Notes under the pieces: generated by a model
Databases searched by the model: none
What the model was told of the DNA's origin: nothing
What the model saw: only the letters and a program-made list of their open reading frames with translations
Program-made: the position numbers and the translations under genes
NCBI RefSeq assembly: GCF_019880585.1
Contig: NZ_JAINVV010000003.1
Span: 372,001-436,000, forward strand
Reading direction: 5' to 3'
Length of the DNA: 64,000 bases
Source of the DNA: Sphingomonas colocasiae
GTDB taxonomy: Bacteria; Pseudomonadota; Alphaproteobacteria; Sphingomonadales; Sphingomonadaceae
In this document: piece by piece, positions 26,723-35,469 of the stretch
Layout of the letters: every line of letters begins with the position of its first letter
Position numbering within the stretch: position 1 is the first letter of the stretch

Positions 26723-27931
26723 ATGGCAACAGCAGCTTCGACGCAACCGGATATCCAGAGCCCGCCTTCAGCCGAGGAGCTGATCGAAAGAGCACGCGCG
26801 ATGGCGCCCGCGATCAGGGCACGCGCGCGCCGCGCGGTCGCCGAAGGAGACGTGCCGGCGGAGACCATCGCGGACATGCGCGAGGCGGGATTCTTCCGCA
26901 TTCTCCAGCCCCGGCGCTGGGGCGGCTATGAAATGCATCCGAACGTCTTCTACGCGGTCCAGAAGATCCTTGCCGAAGCCTGCATGTCGACGGGCTGGAT
27001 CTATGGCGTGCTCGGCTGCCATCCCTATCAACTGGCGCTGTTCGCAGACAAAGCCCAGCGTGAGGTGTGGGAAGACGATCCCGACATGCTCGTCTCCTCC
27101 ACCTATCAGCCGGTCGGCAAGGTCGAGAAGGTCGAGGGCGGTTTCCGCCTGTCGGGCCGCTGGGGTTTCTCCTCCGGATCCTCGCACTGCGGTTGGGTCC
27201 TGCTCGGCTCGCTCCATTTTCCCGAGAACAGTCCACCCGATCTGCGGACCTTCCTGCTGCCCGCGCAGGACTATCGGGTGATCAAGGGCACATGGGAGGT
27301 GTTCGGCCTGCAGGGCACCGGCAGCTTCGATATCGTGGTCGAGGACGCGTTCGTCCCCGAATATCGCACACATCGGTCGATCGACGGCTTTGCCGGCACG
27401 AACCCGGGGCAGATCGAGAATGACGGTCCGCTGTATCGCCTGCCCTGGGCGCAGATATTCGTGCGCGCGGTTTCGACCGCGGCGATGGGCAGCGCCCGCG
27501 CCGCGATCAATGCCGGCATCGAGATCATGAACAGCCGGGTCTCCACCAATACCGGCAAGGCGGCAAAGGCCGATCCCCTGCTTCACGCAGCCCTTGCCCG
27601 CGCCGTCGCCGAACTGGAGGAGATGGAACTGACGCACGAGGCGAGCTTCGAGGAAATGATGCGCCATGCCGCATCCGGCGCGACGATCCCGATGGCGCGG
27701 CGCGCGCTCTTCGCCTATCAGTCCGCAACCGTCGTGCGGCGGCTGGGCGATCTGGTCGAGGATATCGTGAAGCTGCTCGGCAGTCGCGCCGTCTATATGT
27801 CCAGCCCGATCGTGCAGCCCTGGCTGGATCTGAAGGCCGCGCGCGCGCATGTCGCCAACGATCCCGGCAACCGCACCGCCGATGTGCTCGCCACCATGGC
27901 CGGCGACATGCCTGCCTTCAATTATCTCTAG
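26723..27931 (+). CDS. Flavin-dependent monooxygenase, HsaA type
   Basis: A 402-residue protein of the acyl-CoA dehydrogenase fold but of the hydroxylase branch (HsaA, C2 of 4-hydroxyphenylacetate hydroxylase). Marker segments are EAGFFRILQPRRWGGYE, STGWIYGVLGCHPYQLALF, LSGRWGFSSGSSHCGWVLLG and GTGSFDIVVEDAFVPEYRTH. It would use reduced FMN/FAD from a separate reductase to hydroxylate a phenol to a catechol. It is 19 nt upstream of the HsaD-like gene and divergent from the extradiol dioxygenase gene. No HsaB-type reductase is seen within the window. Confidence 0.88.
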   Translation: MATAASTQPDIQSPPSAEELIERARAMAPAIRARARRAVAEGDVPAETIADMREAGFFRILQPRRWGGYEMHPNVFYAVQKILAEACMSTGWIYGVLGCHPYQLALFADKAQREVWEDDPDMLVSSTYQPVGKVEKVEGGFRLSGRWGFSSGSSHCGWVLLGSLHFPENSPPDLRTFLLPAQDYRVIKGTWEVFGLQGTGSFDIVVEDAFVPEYRTHRSIDGFAGTNPGQIENDGPLYRLPWAQIFVRAVSTAAMGSARAAINAGIEIMNSRVSTNTGKAAKADPLLHAALARAVAELEEMELTHEASFEEMMRHAASGATIPMARRALFAYQSATVVRRLGDLVEDIVKLLGSRAVYMSSPIVQPWLDLKAARAHVANDPGNRTADVLATMAGDMPAFNYL

Positions 27932-27950
27932 TCGGTCAGGAGACGACATA

Positions 27951-28763
27951 GTGATCGAGACCACCCATCGCGTCGCCGGCGGTTACGATATCCATATCAA
28001 GGAGATCGGAACCGGCCCGGCCATCATCTTCATCCACGGCAGCGGCCCCGGCGCCTCCGGCATCTCCAACTTCCGGGCCAATGCCGATGCCTTCGTCGCG
28101 GCGGGCTACCGCGTCATCCTGCCCGACATGATCGGCTATGGCGCGTCGTCCAAGCCCGAGGGTGTGGATTACACCCTGGCGCTGTTCGCCGGCACGCTGC
28201 GCGCGGCGCTGGCGGCCCATGGCGTGGAGCGCGCAACACTGGTCGGCAATTCGCTGGGCGGCGGCGTCGCGCTGCAGATCGCACTCGACGACCCCGGCTT
28301 TGTCGACCGGCTGATCCTCATGGCGCCCGGTTGCGTTGCGCCTTTCGACGCCTATGCCACGATGCCGGGCATCGCGAAGATGCGATCGGGTTTCGGCGGC
28401 CCGGATTTCGACCTGGCCGAACAGAAAAGGCTGGTCTCGAATCTCGTCCATCCCGATTTCGCATCGCGCATATCCGACGCACTCGTCGCCGAACGCTTCG
28501 CCGTCGCGCGCACCCAGCCCAAGGATGTGCTGACGCGGATGCGTACGCCCGATCTCAGCCCCAGGCTGGGCGAAGTCAGCCATCCGATGCTGGTGCTCTG
28601 GGGCCTGAACGACGAATTCTGCCCGGAAGCGCATAGCCGGCTGTTCCTGGAGCGTTGCCCGGATGTCCGCACGATCAGCTTCGCGCGCACCGGCCATTGG
28701 GTGCAGGTGGAACGCGCGGAGGAGTTCAACCGCTATTCGATCGCCTTTCTCGGAAACGTCTGA
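27951..28763 (+). CDS. Alpha/beta hydrolase, meta-cleavage product hydrolase (HsaD/BphD type)
   Basis: A 270-residue alpha/beta hydrolase. The oxyanion region FIHGSGPGASGISNF (about residues 24-38), nucleophile elbow VGNSLGGG with Ser (about residue 102), the acid in LWGLNDEFCP and the catalytic His in RTGHWVQVER are all in place. GTGPAIIFIHGSGPGAS is characteristic of the C-C bond hydrolases that cut the product of extradiol cleavage. It starts with GTG preceded by AGGAGA and is co-transcribed with the HsaA-like gene. Confidence 0.88.
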   Translation: MIETTHRVAGGYDIHIKEIGTGPAIIFIHGSGPGASGISNFRANADAFVAAGYRVILPDMIGYGASSKPEGVDYTLALFAGTLRAALAAHGVERATLVGNSLGGGVALQIALDDPGFVDRLILMAPGCVAPFDAYATMPGIAKMRSGFGGPDFDLAEQKRLVSNLVHPDFASRISDALVAERFAVARTQPKDVLTRMRTPDLSPRLGEVSHPMLVLWGLNDEFCPEAHSRLFLERCPDVRTISFARTGHWVQVERAEEFNRYSIAFLGNV

Positions 28764-28810
28764 GAGTCGGTTCCACCTCTCCGGGAATATGGTATCGCGA
28801 CGTCGCGCGG

Positions 28811-29293
28811 ATGAAGGGCAGTCAATTGAGCATCAGTTTCGACGCGACCGATCACGCCATCGTCGAACAGTTGCGCAGCAACGGCCGCGCGACCAATCAG
28901 CAGATCGCGGAAGCCCTGGGGCTGACCGCCACGACCGTATCGACGCGCATCCGGCGGATGGAGGAAGCGAACCAGCTGCGCGTCGTCGCCGAATCCGACT
29001 TTTCGGCGCATGGCTATGATCTGCTGCTGCGGGTGACCATCGAGGTGGAGGGGCGGCCGGCATCGGATGTCGCACGCGAACTCGCAGCGCTGCCGGAAGT
29101 CTTCGCGGCGCATCTGGTGACGGGCAGCTACGATATCGACCTGCTGGTCGCGCTGCACGAGATCGACGAACTCGGGCCGTTCCTGCTCGACAGGATCGGC
29201 GCGATCCGGGGCATCCGCTGCGTCACGCCATCCACCATCGTCGACATCGTCAAATATCAGTTCGACGTCGTGCCCATCGAGCCGGAGGCCTGA
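28811..29293 (+). CDS. Lrp/AsnC family regulator (first of a tandem pair)
   Basis: A 160-residue regulator with an N-terminal winged HTH (NGRATNQQIAEALGLTATTVSTRIRRMEEANQLRVVAES) and a C-terminal RAM/ligand domain (GYDLLLRVTIEVEG... GSYDIDLLVALHE). It follows the HsaD-like hydrolase by 47 nt and precedes a second AsnC-type gene by 2 nt. The pair probably senses an intermediate of the neighbouring ring-cleavage genes. Such proteins usually bind as octamers, and two co-expressed paralogues could form mixed assemblies. Confidence 0.88.
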   Translation: MKGSQLSISFDATDHAIVEQLRSNGRATNQQIAEALGLTATTVSTRIRRMEEANQLRVVAESDFSAHGYDLLLRVTIEVEGRPASDVARELAALPEVFAAHLVTGSYDIDLLVALHEIDELGPFLLDRIGAIRGIRCVTPSTIVDIVKYQFDVVPIEPEA

Positions 29294-29295
29294 CC

Positions 29296-29787
29296 ATGGC
29301 GACGGCCAAGCTCGACGAACTCGACCGGCGACTGATCGACCTGCTCTCGCAGGATGCGCGCGTGTCGAACCGCGCCATCGCCGCTCAGCTCGGCGTCACC
29401 GAAGGCACGGTGAGGGGCCGCATCAAAAGGCTGCAGAGCGAACGGCTGATCGCCTTCACGGCGATCACGGGGCTCGCGATGGCGCGCAAATCGCGCCTGG
29501 CCTTCATCAATATCGAGGCGGAAACCGGATCGGTCCGCGCCGTGATGGGCGCGCTTTCGCGTCTTCCGGAGGTCGACGGGGTGATGGCGACGACCGGCCG
29601 GTTCAACATTCTGGCTTTGTGCCTGTTCGACGAACTGGAGATGCTCGCCGACATCGCCTCCGAACGCATCAGGGTGTTACCCGGCGTCCGCCATGTCGAG
29701 ACCGCGATCGCGATCAAGACATTCAAATATAATGCGCGGCTGGTGAAGATCACCCAACCGCCCGAAGCTCAGAGCGAAGAATCCTGA
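29296..29787 (+). CDS. Lrp/AsnC family regulator (second of a tandem pair)
   Basis: A 163-residue protein with HTH (LDELDRRLIDLLSQDARVSNRAIAAQLGVTEGTVRGRIKRL) and RAM domain (VMATTGRFNILALCLFDELEML). It starts two bases after the first regulator and overlaps, at its 3' end, the convergent acyl-CoA dehydrogenase gene by 19 nt. Sequence similarity to the first copy is limited, so it is not a recent duplication. Confidence 0.88.
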   Translation: MATAKLDELDRRLIDLLSQDARVSNRAIAAQLGVTEGTVRGRIKRLQSERLIAFTAITGLAMARKSRLAFINIEAETGSVRAVMGALSRLPEVDGVMATTGRFNILALCLFDELEMLADIASERIRVLPGVRHVETAIAIKTFKYNARLVKITQPPEAQSEES

Positions 29788-30761
29788 CCAGCATCCTGCC
29801 ACGCCCGGACGAAATCGACCGAGCCCATCTCCACCGCCAGCCGCAACGCGCCGAGCCGACGATTCCAAAAGGTCTCCGCGCCATCGGCCAGCCGCCATTC
29901 GTGCAGCCGGCGCGTGAAGAGCTGCAGATCATGCTCCTCGCTGATGCCGATCGCGCCGAACACGGCATGGGCGGTGGCGGTGATCCGGGCAGCGGCGGCG
30001 CTCGCGACCGACTTGGCGGTGGCCGCCGCCGCCGGTGAAGGCGGCAAGCCCCCCGCGCAGCCGAGCTGCGACGCGATGCGCGCGGCGACCATGTCCTCCG
30101 CCATCACCGCCAGAGTCTGCTGAAGCGCCTGTTGCCGTCCGATCGGCTTGCCGAACTGGATACGTTCATTGGCATAGGCCGTCGCCATGCCCGTCAGCCG
30201 CGCCGCTGCGCCGGCGATCCGGGCGGCGTTGAGGATCGCGCCGAGCGAACGCAGCCCGCCCGCCGGCGCGGCACCGATCGCGGCGCGCGTGGGGCCGCTC
30301 CATGAGACGCGCGCCGCAAGACTGCCGTTCACGCCCGTCGGCGCGGGCGCCATCGACGCCGTTTCGACCAGATGAAGCGCGCCATCGGCCTCGACCAGCG
30401 CATGGCGGGCGAGCAGGCCGCCGGATATGACGCATTCGGCGCCCGTCCTGGCTTCGGCAAGGAAGATCGGTCCGTCGGGCAGATCGGCGCCCGCCATCGC
30501 CAGCAGATAACGGGCGATCATCGTCTCGCCGATCGGCAGCGGCACCGCATGACGGCCGAGCGCCAGCCAGAGCGGATGGACCTGCGCCGGAGACAGCCCC
30601 GCCCCGCCCCGATCCTCGGGCACCAGCGCATCGAGAAAGCCCGAGGCGGCGACCACATCCCAAAGCGATGCCGCATCCATTCCATGTTCGACGGCGCGGA
30701 CCAGCGCCGGGGTCGCGATCGTCTCGATCATGCGCTCGAAAGGTTCGATAAACTCGTTCAT
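29769..30761 (-). CDS. Acyl-CoA dehydrogenase-like subunit (short, likely beta partner)
   Basis: A 330-residue member of the acyl-CoA dehydrogenase fold, about 50 residues shorter than usual. The N-terminal helical domain (FERMIETIATPALVRAVEHGMDAASLWDVVAASGFLDALVPEDRGG) and the C-terminal helical domain (ANERIQFGKPIGRQQALQQTLAVMAEDMVAA) are kept. The middle FAD-contact segment (normally EPxxGSD... WxxxNG) is degenerate. It is 2 nt downstream of a full-length partner at 30764-31903. This long/short pairing is known from heterotetrameric ChsE-type enzymes of steroid side-chain degradation, where only mixed dimers bind FAD. Confidence 0.8.
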   Translation of the reverse strand: MNEFIEPFERMIETIATPALVRAVEHGMDAASLWDVVAASGFLDALVPEDRGGAGLSPAQVHPLWLALGRHAVPLPIGETMIARYLLAMAGADLPDGPIFLAEARTGAECVISGGLLARHALVEADGALHLVETASMAPAPTGVNGSLAARVSWSGPTRAAIGAAPAGGLRSLGAILNAARIAGAAARLTGMATAYANERIQFGKPIGRQQALQQTLAVMAEDMVAARIASQLGCAGGLPPSPAAAATAKSVASAAAARITATAHAVFGAIGISEEHDLQLFTRRLHEWRLADGAETFWNRRLGALRLAVEMGSVDFVRAWQDAGQDSSL

Positions 30762-30763
30762 GC

Positions 30764-31903
30764 CTATCTCAGCCCCATGCCGCGCGCGATGATGCCGCGC
30801 AGGATCTCACGCGTGCCGCCGCGCAGCGAAAAGCTCGGCGCGATATGGGTGACGTACATTAGCGTCCGATAAAGTTCGGCATCGACCGGTTCGTCGGGAT
30901 GCGCGGCGAGATCGTCACCGATCGCGATCGGCAATTGCTGTTCGAGGCTCGTGCCCAGATCCTTGACCAGCGCCGCCTCCACCGCCGGGCTTTCGCCCGC
31001 CGCGAGCTGTGCGGTGCAGGCGATCGACATGGCGCGCAGCACGCCCATGCGGGCGGTGAAATCGCCGACCAGCGCCGCTGTCGCGGGATCGGCCCGGCCG
31101 GACGCCTGGAGATGGCGGATCCACGCGTCGAGCAGCACGACGCTGGAATAGATGCGTTCTGGGCCGCTGCGCTCGAACGCCAGTTCGGCGGTCACCTGTT
31201 TCCAGCCCTCGCCCTCGCGCCCGATCAGCGCATCGGCGGGCAGCTCGACATCCTCGAAAAACACCTCGCAGAAATGCGCGCCGCCGGTCAGGTCGACGAT
31301 CGGGCGGACGGTGACGCCCGGCGCCTTCAGATCGATGATCATCTGCGACAGGCCGGCATGCCTGTCCTCCGCGCTGCCCGATGTGCGCAGCAGCGCGATC
31401 ATGTGATCGCTGTGCTGGGCATTGGTCGTCCAGATCTTCTGGCCGTTGACACGCCAGCCGCTCCCCGTGCGTTCGGCGCGCGTACGCACGCTCGCCAGGT
31501 CCGATCCCGATCCCGGCTCGCTCATCCCAATGCAGAAGATCAGTTCGCCACGGCAGATGCCCGGCAGGTAGCGATTGCGCTGCGCTTCGGTGCCGAAGTT
31601 CAGGATCAGCGGCGCGGTCTGGCGTTCGGTGATCCAGTGCGCGGCGACCGGTGCGCCCGCCGACAGCAATTCCTCGACAACGATGAAGCGCGCGAATGCG
31701 CCGCGTTCGCCGCCGCCATAGCGCTTGGGCAGGGTCAGCCCGAGGAAGCCGGCGGCGCCGAGTTCGCGGCTGAACGCCGCATCGAAGCCCAGCCAGGATC
31801 GCGCACGGATATCGGCGGGCGTGCCGGCGATCGCACGCTCGATCAACGCGCGAATAGCCGGGCGGATCGCCTCGTCCGCCGCCGGCAGCGCCGCAAGGGT
31901 CAA
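30764..31903 (-). CDS. Acyl-CoA dehydrogenase (likely alpha partner)
   Basis: A 379-residue acyl-CoA dehydrogenase with intact FAD/substrate motifs: FCIGMSEPGSGSDLASVRTRAER, WRVNGQKIWTTNAQHSD and the C-terminal FSLRGGTREILRGIIARGMGLR. The start codon appears to be TTG at 31903; no ATG or GTG suits the frame upstream. It precedes the short partner gene by two bases. Together they should introduce an alpha,beta double bond in a bulky acyl-CoA. The LysR gene lies just upstream in the same direction. Confidence 0.85.
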   Translation of the reverse strand: MTLAALPAADEAIRPAIRALIERAIAGTPADIRARSWLGFDAAFSRELGAAGFLGLTLPKRYGGGERGAFARFIVVEELLSAGAPVAAHWITERQTAPLILNFGTEAQRNRYLPGICRGELIFCIGMSEPGSGSDLASVRTRAERTGSGWRVNGQKIWTTNAQHSDHMIALLRTSGSAEDRHAGLSQMIIDLKAPGVTVRPIVDLTGGAHFCEVFFEDVELPADALIGREGEGWKQVTAELAFERSGPERIYSSVVLLDAWIRHLQASGRADPATAALVGDFTARMGVLRAMSIACTAQLAAGESPAVEAALVKDLGTSLEQQLPIAIGDDLAAHPDEPVDAELYRTLMYVTHIAPSFSLRGGTREILRGIIARGMGLR

Positions 31904-32005
31904 TGTCTCGAACAGCGCTCCGCCTCCCCTTTGTCCGTCCGCCTGCCGACATGCAGCGCAATGACGGGTGCGATCAAATATTTGTTTGCGCGGATCCGAT
32001 ACCGA

Positions 32006-32881
32006 TCATGTATCGCCCGCCGCACAGGCCGTCGCGACGAAGTTGCGCGCCAGCCCCCCGGCATCGCGCCGCGCCGCGACCCCCATTTCGACATGGATCG
32101 GATCGGTGAGCGGCATCAGCCGCACGCCTTCGGGCACGGTCCCCGCCATCGCCGAGGGAACGAGCGCGATACCCAGTCCCGACTGGACCAGGCTCAGGAT
32201 CGTCTGCACCTGCGTCGCTTCCTGCGCGATGCGCGGCGTGAAACCGGCCTGCCGACAGGCGAGCAGCACCATCGAGCGCAACACGCTGACCGCGCCGTGC
32301 AGCACCAGCGGCTCCCCCGCCAGATCGGCAAGCGCCAGTTCGTGGTCGCCCGCCAGCGCGTGGTTGGCGGGCAGCGCGACGACCAGCCGGTCGCGCTCGA
32401 TCACCGCCACCTCGAAATCGCCCGGATCCATCAAAGGCAGCCGCACCAGCCCGACATCGAGTTGCCGCGCCGCAAGCGCCGCGCAGATCGAGACGCTCGT
32501 CATTTCCTCCAGCCGCAGATCCACTTCGGGATAGCGCGCCCGGAAGGCAGGCAGGATGCGCGGCAGCGCGGCGTTGATCGCGGAACCGACGAAACCCACA
32601 GAGATCAGGCCGCGTTCGCCCTGTTGCCCCTGTTGCGCGATGCTGCGGAACAGGGCCGCCTGTTCAAGCGTCGCGCGCGCGGCGGGCAAGGCGGCGCGGC
32701 CCGCATCGGTCAGGCGCACGCCCCGGCTTTCGCGATCGAACAGGCGCGTGCCCAATTCCTCCTCCAGCCGGCGGATGGCGACGGTCAGCGGCGGCTGCGA
32801 GATATGGAGCCGCTCGGCCGCGCGGTGGAAATTGAGCGTTTCGGCGAGCGTCGCGAAATAGCGCAACTGGCGAAGGTCCAT
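32006..32881 (-). CDS. LysR family transcriptional regulator
   Basis: A 291-residue LysR protein: HTH at the N-terminus (MDLRQLRYFATLAETLNFHRAAERLHISQPPLTVAIRRLEEELG) and a periplasmic-binding-like ligand domain (LISVGFVGSAINAALPRILPAFRARYPEVDL). The AAERLHISQPPL helix is of the BenM/CatM/CbnR subgroup that controls aromatic catabolism. It is divergent from the enoyl-CoA hydratase gene at 32982, with a 100-nt shared promoter region. It lacks the CGAGTT-type promoter found elsewhere in the island. Confidence 0.92.
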   Translation of the reverse strand: MDLRQLRYFATLAETLNFHRAAERLHISQPPLTVAIRRLEEELGTRLFDRESRGVRLTDAGRAALPAARATLEQAALFRSIAQQGQQGERGLISVGFVGSAINAALPRILPAFRARYPEVDLRLEEMTSVSICAALAARQLDVGLVRLPLMDPGDFEVAVIERDRLVVALPANHALAGDHELALADLAGEPLVLHGAVSVLRSMVLLACRQAGFTPRIAQEATQVQTILSLVQSGLGIALVPSAMAGTVPEGVRLMPLTDPIHVEMGVAARRDAGGLARNFVATACAAGDT

Positions 32882-32981
32882 CGATAGTCACCGCATATCG
32901 CGTGTCGGGAAATCAATATTGGTCAAGGCGCGCGACCCCATCTAGGGATTGGACCTTCCTGGTTCCGGAGCCCGTGCGCAT

Positions 32982-33776
32982 ATGAATCCCTTCCTTCTCG
33001 TCGAACGCGATGGCCCGGTGGTGATCGCCACGCTCAACCGCCCGGAGGAGCGCAACGCGATCTCCGAAACCGCGCATAGCGACGAGATCGCCGCCTTTTG
33101 CGCGGAGATGACGCGCGACGCGACGGTGCGCGCCATCATCCTGACCGGCAGCGGCAAGGCATTCTGCGCGGGCGGGAACGTCAAGCATATGCGCGAGAAG
33201 ATCGGCATGTTCGGCGGATCGCCCTATACCATCCGCAACAATTACCGCACCGGCATCCAGACGATCCCGGCGGCACTTTACGAACTGGAAGTGCCGGTGA
33301 TCGCGGCGATCAACGGCCCGGCGATCGGCGCCGGGCTCGACCTGGCCTGCATGTGCGACATCCGGATCGCGGCCGATACCGCGCTGTTCGCCGAAAGCTT
33401 CGTGAAGCTCGGCCTGATCCCCGGCGACGGCGGGGCGTGGCTGCTGCCGCGCGTGATCGGCATGCCGCGCGCGACGCAGATGACGCTGACCGGCGAGACG
33501 ATCGATGCCGCGAAAGCGCTCGAATACGGCCTTGTGACCGAAATGCTGGCGCCGGAAAAACTGATGGACCGCGCGCGCACGATCGCCGCGAGCATCGCCG
33601 CCAATCCGGGCCATTCCACCCGGATGGCAAAGCGACTGCTGCGCGAGGGGCAGGACATGAAACTCGGCCCGCTGCTCGAACTGTCGGCCGCCTATCAGGC
33701 GCTGGCGCACCACACCGCCGAGCATGAGGAAATGATCGCCGCATTCGTCGAGAAGCGCGCACCGAAACCCTTCTGA
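32982..33776 (+). CDS. Enoyl-CoA hydratase/isomerase family protein
   Basis: A 264-residue crotonase-fold enzyme. The oxyanion-hole segments ILTGSGKAFCAGGNVKHMRE and NGPAIGAGLDLACMCDIRIA are typical, followed by FVKLGLIPGDGGAWLLPRVIG. The two hydratase glutamates are replaced by Asp-like positions (GAGLD, PGDGG), so activity may be hydration, isomerisation or another crotonase reaction. It is divergent from a LysR regulator and is followed, convergently, by a KstD-like gene. Confidence 0.88.
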   Translation: MNPFLLVERDGPVVIATLNRPEERNAISETAHSDEIAAFCAEMTRDATVRAIILTGSGKAFCAGGNVKHMREKIGMFGGSPYTIRNNYRTGIQTIPAALYELEVPVIAAINGPAIGAGLDLACMCDIRIAADTALFAESFVKLGLIPGDGGAWLLPRVIGMPRATQMTLTGETIDAAKALEYGLVTEMLAPEKLMDRARTIAASIAANPGHSTRMAKRLLREGQDMKLGPLLELSAAYQALAHHTAEHEEMIAAFVEKRAPKPF

Positions 33777-33796
33777 TCGGGGCCGCCGGGCGGCCG

Positions 33797-35455
33797 TCAC
33801 CCGGCGGCGGCCCGGCCGGCGATACGGCCCGAATAGACGCAGTCGGCGAGCGATATGCCGCTGACATAGCGATGCGAAGAGATGCCCTTCGCGGTCTTGC
33901 CGGCGGCGAACAGCTTCGGGATCGGCTGCCCCGCCCCGTCCAGCGCCTGGCCCGTCGCCTCGTCGACAACGATGCCGCCCAGCGAGATCGAGGGGCACAG
34001 ATAGCGCTTGTTATGGATCGAGATATCGATCGCATAAAATGGCGGCTCGACGATCCGGCCGATGAAATCGGGATGCTTGCGGAATTTCGGCGCCTCCAGC
34101 CCGGCCGAGGCGCGATTGTAATGATCGACCTCCGCCCGCAGCGTGGCGGGATCCATGCCGCATTTGCCGGCAAGCGCCTCGATCGATCCGGCCTTTGTCG
34201 AGCTGAGCAGAAGCCCCATCAAGGCCGGTGCCCCCTGGAGACGGAACAGCTTCCGCCGGCCCGGCATCGCTTCGCGGAACGCCTGCCGCCTCAAGCGACT
34301 GTCGAGAATGATATAGGCAACGCCGCCATGGTCCTCCCCGATATGGTGACCGATCTTGCCGCCATAGCAATCCTCCGACACGAAGCGCTCGCCGCGACCG
34401 TTGACGACGATCCCGCGTGCAAGGGAGGCCGGCGGATTGAACTGCCGCCACGCGGAAATCATCTCCAGCCCGTCCACCCTGGCCCCCACCGACTGGCCGA
34501 GCCGGATGCCCGATCCGTCGCAGCCGATGCTGCCCAGTGGAATGGCGCCGAGATATTTGGGCGCGTGATGCGCGACCATCCTGCGGTTGTGAATATAGCC
34601 GCCCGCCGAAAGGATCACCGCCTTGCCGATCCCGATCGATTTCGTCCGGCCGTCACCATCCGAGATCGCGTTCGCCTTGCGGACCAGCTTCTGCGCGATC
34701 GCGGGAAACAGCAATGTCGACGCCTTGGCAAAGTCCGCGCCGATCTTGCGCAGCGCCGATGCGCCACGCGATCCCGTGTCGACATGCTGGATCTCCACCC
34801 CCGCGATCTCGCCATCGGCGGACAGGATGAAGCGCCGGGCCTCGCTGTAGCTGTAGAGTTTCAGGCCCATGGCGAGCGCCGATCGCAGCAGCGGATCGAA
34901 CAGGCGATGCCCGGTCAGCCCGTCCCCCACCGCACGATGGCCGCGCGGCGCGGGCCTGGCGTGATCGGCGTAATCGGCCTGCGCCTCGTTCCCCGAATAA
35001 TAGAGGAAATACCCCTTGCCGGGATAGGATGTCTTCACCGGAGAGACGGTGCTGCCGAACCGGACGCCATGCGCCGCCAGCCAGTCCATGTTCGCGCTGC
35101 TGGTGCGGCAGAAATCGAGCAGCGTCTCGTCACGAACCGCGTCGGCCACTTCGAGCTTCAGATAATCGTACATGGCCTGCACCGTGTCTTCGATGCCGGC
35201 TTCCTGCTGGTAACGCGTCCCGCCGCCGCCATAATAGACGCCGCCCGACATGCGGGTGGCGCCACCGCCCTCGAACCTGTCGATGGCGATGACGCTGGCC
35301 CCCTGATGCAAGGCTTCGAGCGCCGCGCAGATCCCCGCGCCCCCCAGGCCGACAATCACGACATCGGCGCTATCGTTCCACCGCATATCATCGGGCGCGT
35401 CGAGCCTGACGGGCGCCCCTATCCGGGAGTTCCAATTGGGATCATCCGCATTCAT
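33797..35455 (-). CDS. FAD-dependent oxidoreductase, 3-ketosteroid dehydrogenase/fumarate reductase-like
   Basis: A 552-residue flavoprotein of the FAD_binding_2 family: DVVIVGLGGAGICAALEAL with the dinucleotide-binding Gly motif, GGGATRMSGGVYYGGGG, a central HLIGEDHGGVAYIILDSRL-like region (read IGHHIGEDHGGVAYI) and a C-terminal VVDEATGQALDG...LFAAGKTAKGISSHRYVSG. It resembles KstD but the final motif is SHRYVSG where true 3-ketosteroid delta-1-dehydrogenases have YPGxGxxxGP. It therefore probably oxidises or reduces a related ring or acyl substrate. It follows the TonB receptor gene by 14 nt and is likely co-transcribed. Confidence 0.78.
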   Translation of the reverse strand: MNADDPNWNSRIGAPVRLDAPDDMRWNDSADVVIVGLGGAGICAALEALHQGASVIAIDRFEGGGATRMSGGVYYGGGGTRYQQEAGIEDTVQAMYDYLKLEVADAVRDETLLDFCRTSSANMDWLAAHGVRFGSTVSPVKTSYPGKGYFLYYSGNEAQADYADHARPAPRGHRAVGDGLTGHRLFDPLLRSALAMGLKLYSYSEARRFILSADGEIAGVEIQHVDTGSRGASALRKIGADFAKASTLLFPAIAQKLVRKANAISDGDGRTKSIGIGKAVILSAGGYIHNRRMVAHHAPKYLGAIPLGSIGCDGSGIRLGQSVGARVDGLEMISAWRQFNPPASLARGIVVNGRGERFVSEDCYGGKIGHHIGEDHGGVAYIILDSRLRRQAFREAMPGRRKLFRLQGAPALMGLLLSSTKAGSIEALAGKCGMDPATLRAEVDHYNRASAGLEAPKFRKHPDFIGRIVEPPFYAIDISIHNKRYLCPSISLGGIVVDEATGQALDGAGQPIPKLFAAGKTAKGISSHRYVSGISLADCVYSGRIAGRAAAG

Positions 35456-35469
35456 TGGCGCTTCCCGCC

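Noticed and set aside
30899-32887. A long plus-strand open frame across the acyl-CoA dehydrogenase and LysR genes
   Set aside because: It spans two well-supported minus-strand genes and the gap between them and shows no protein family signature.
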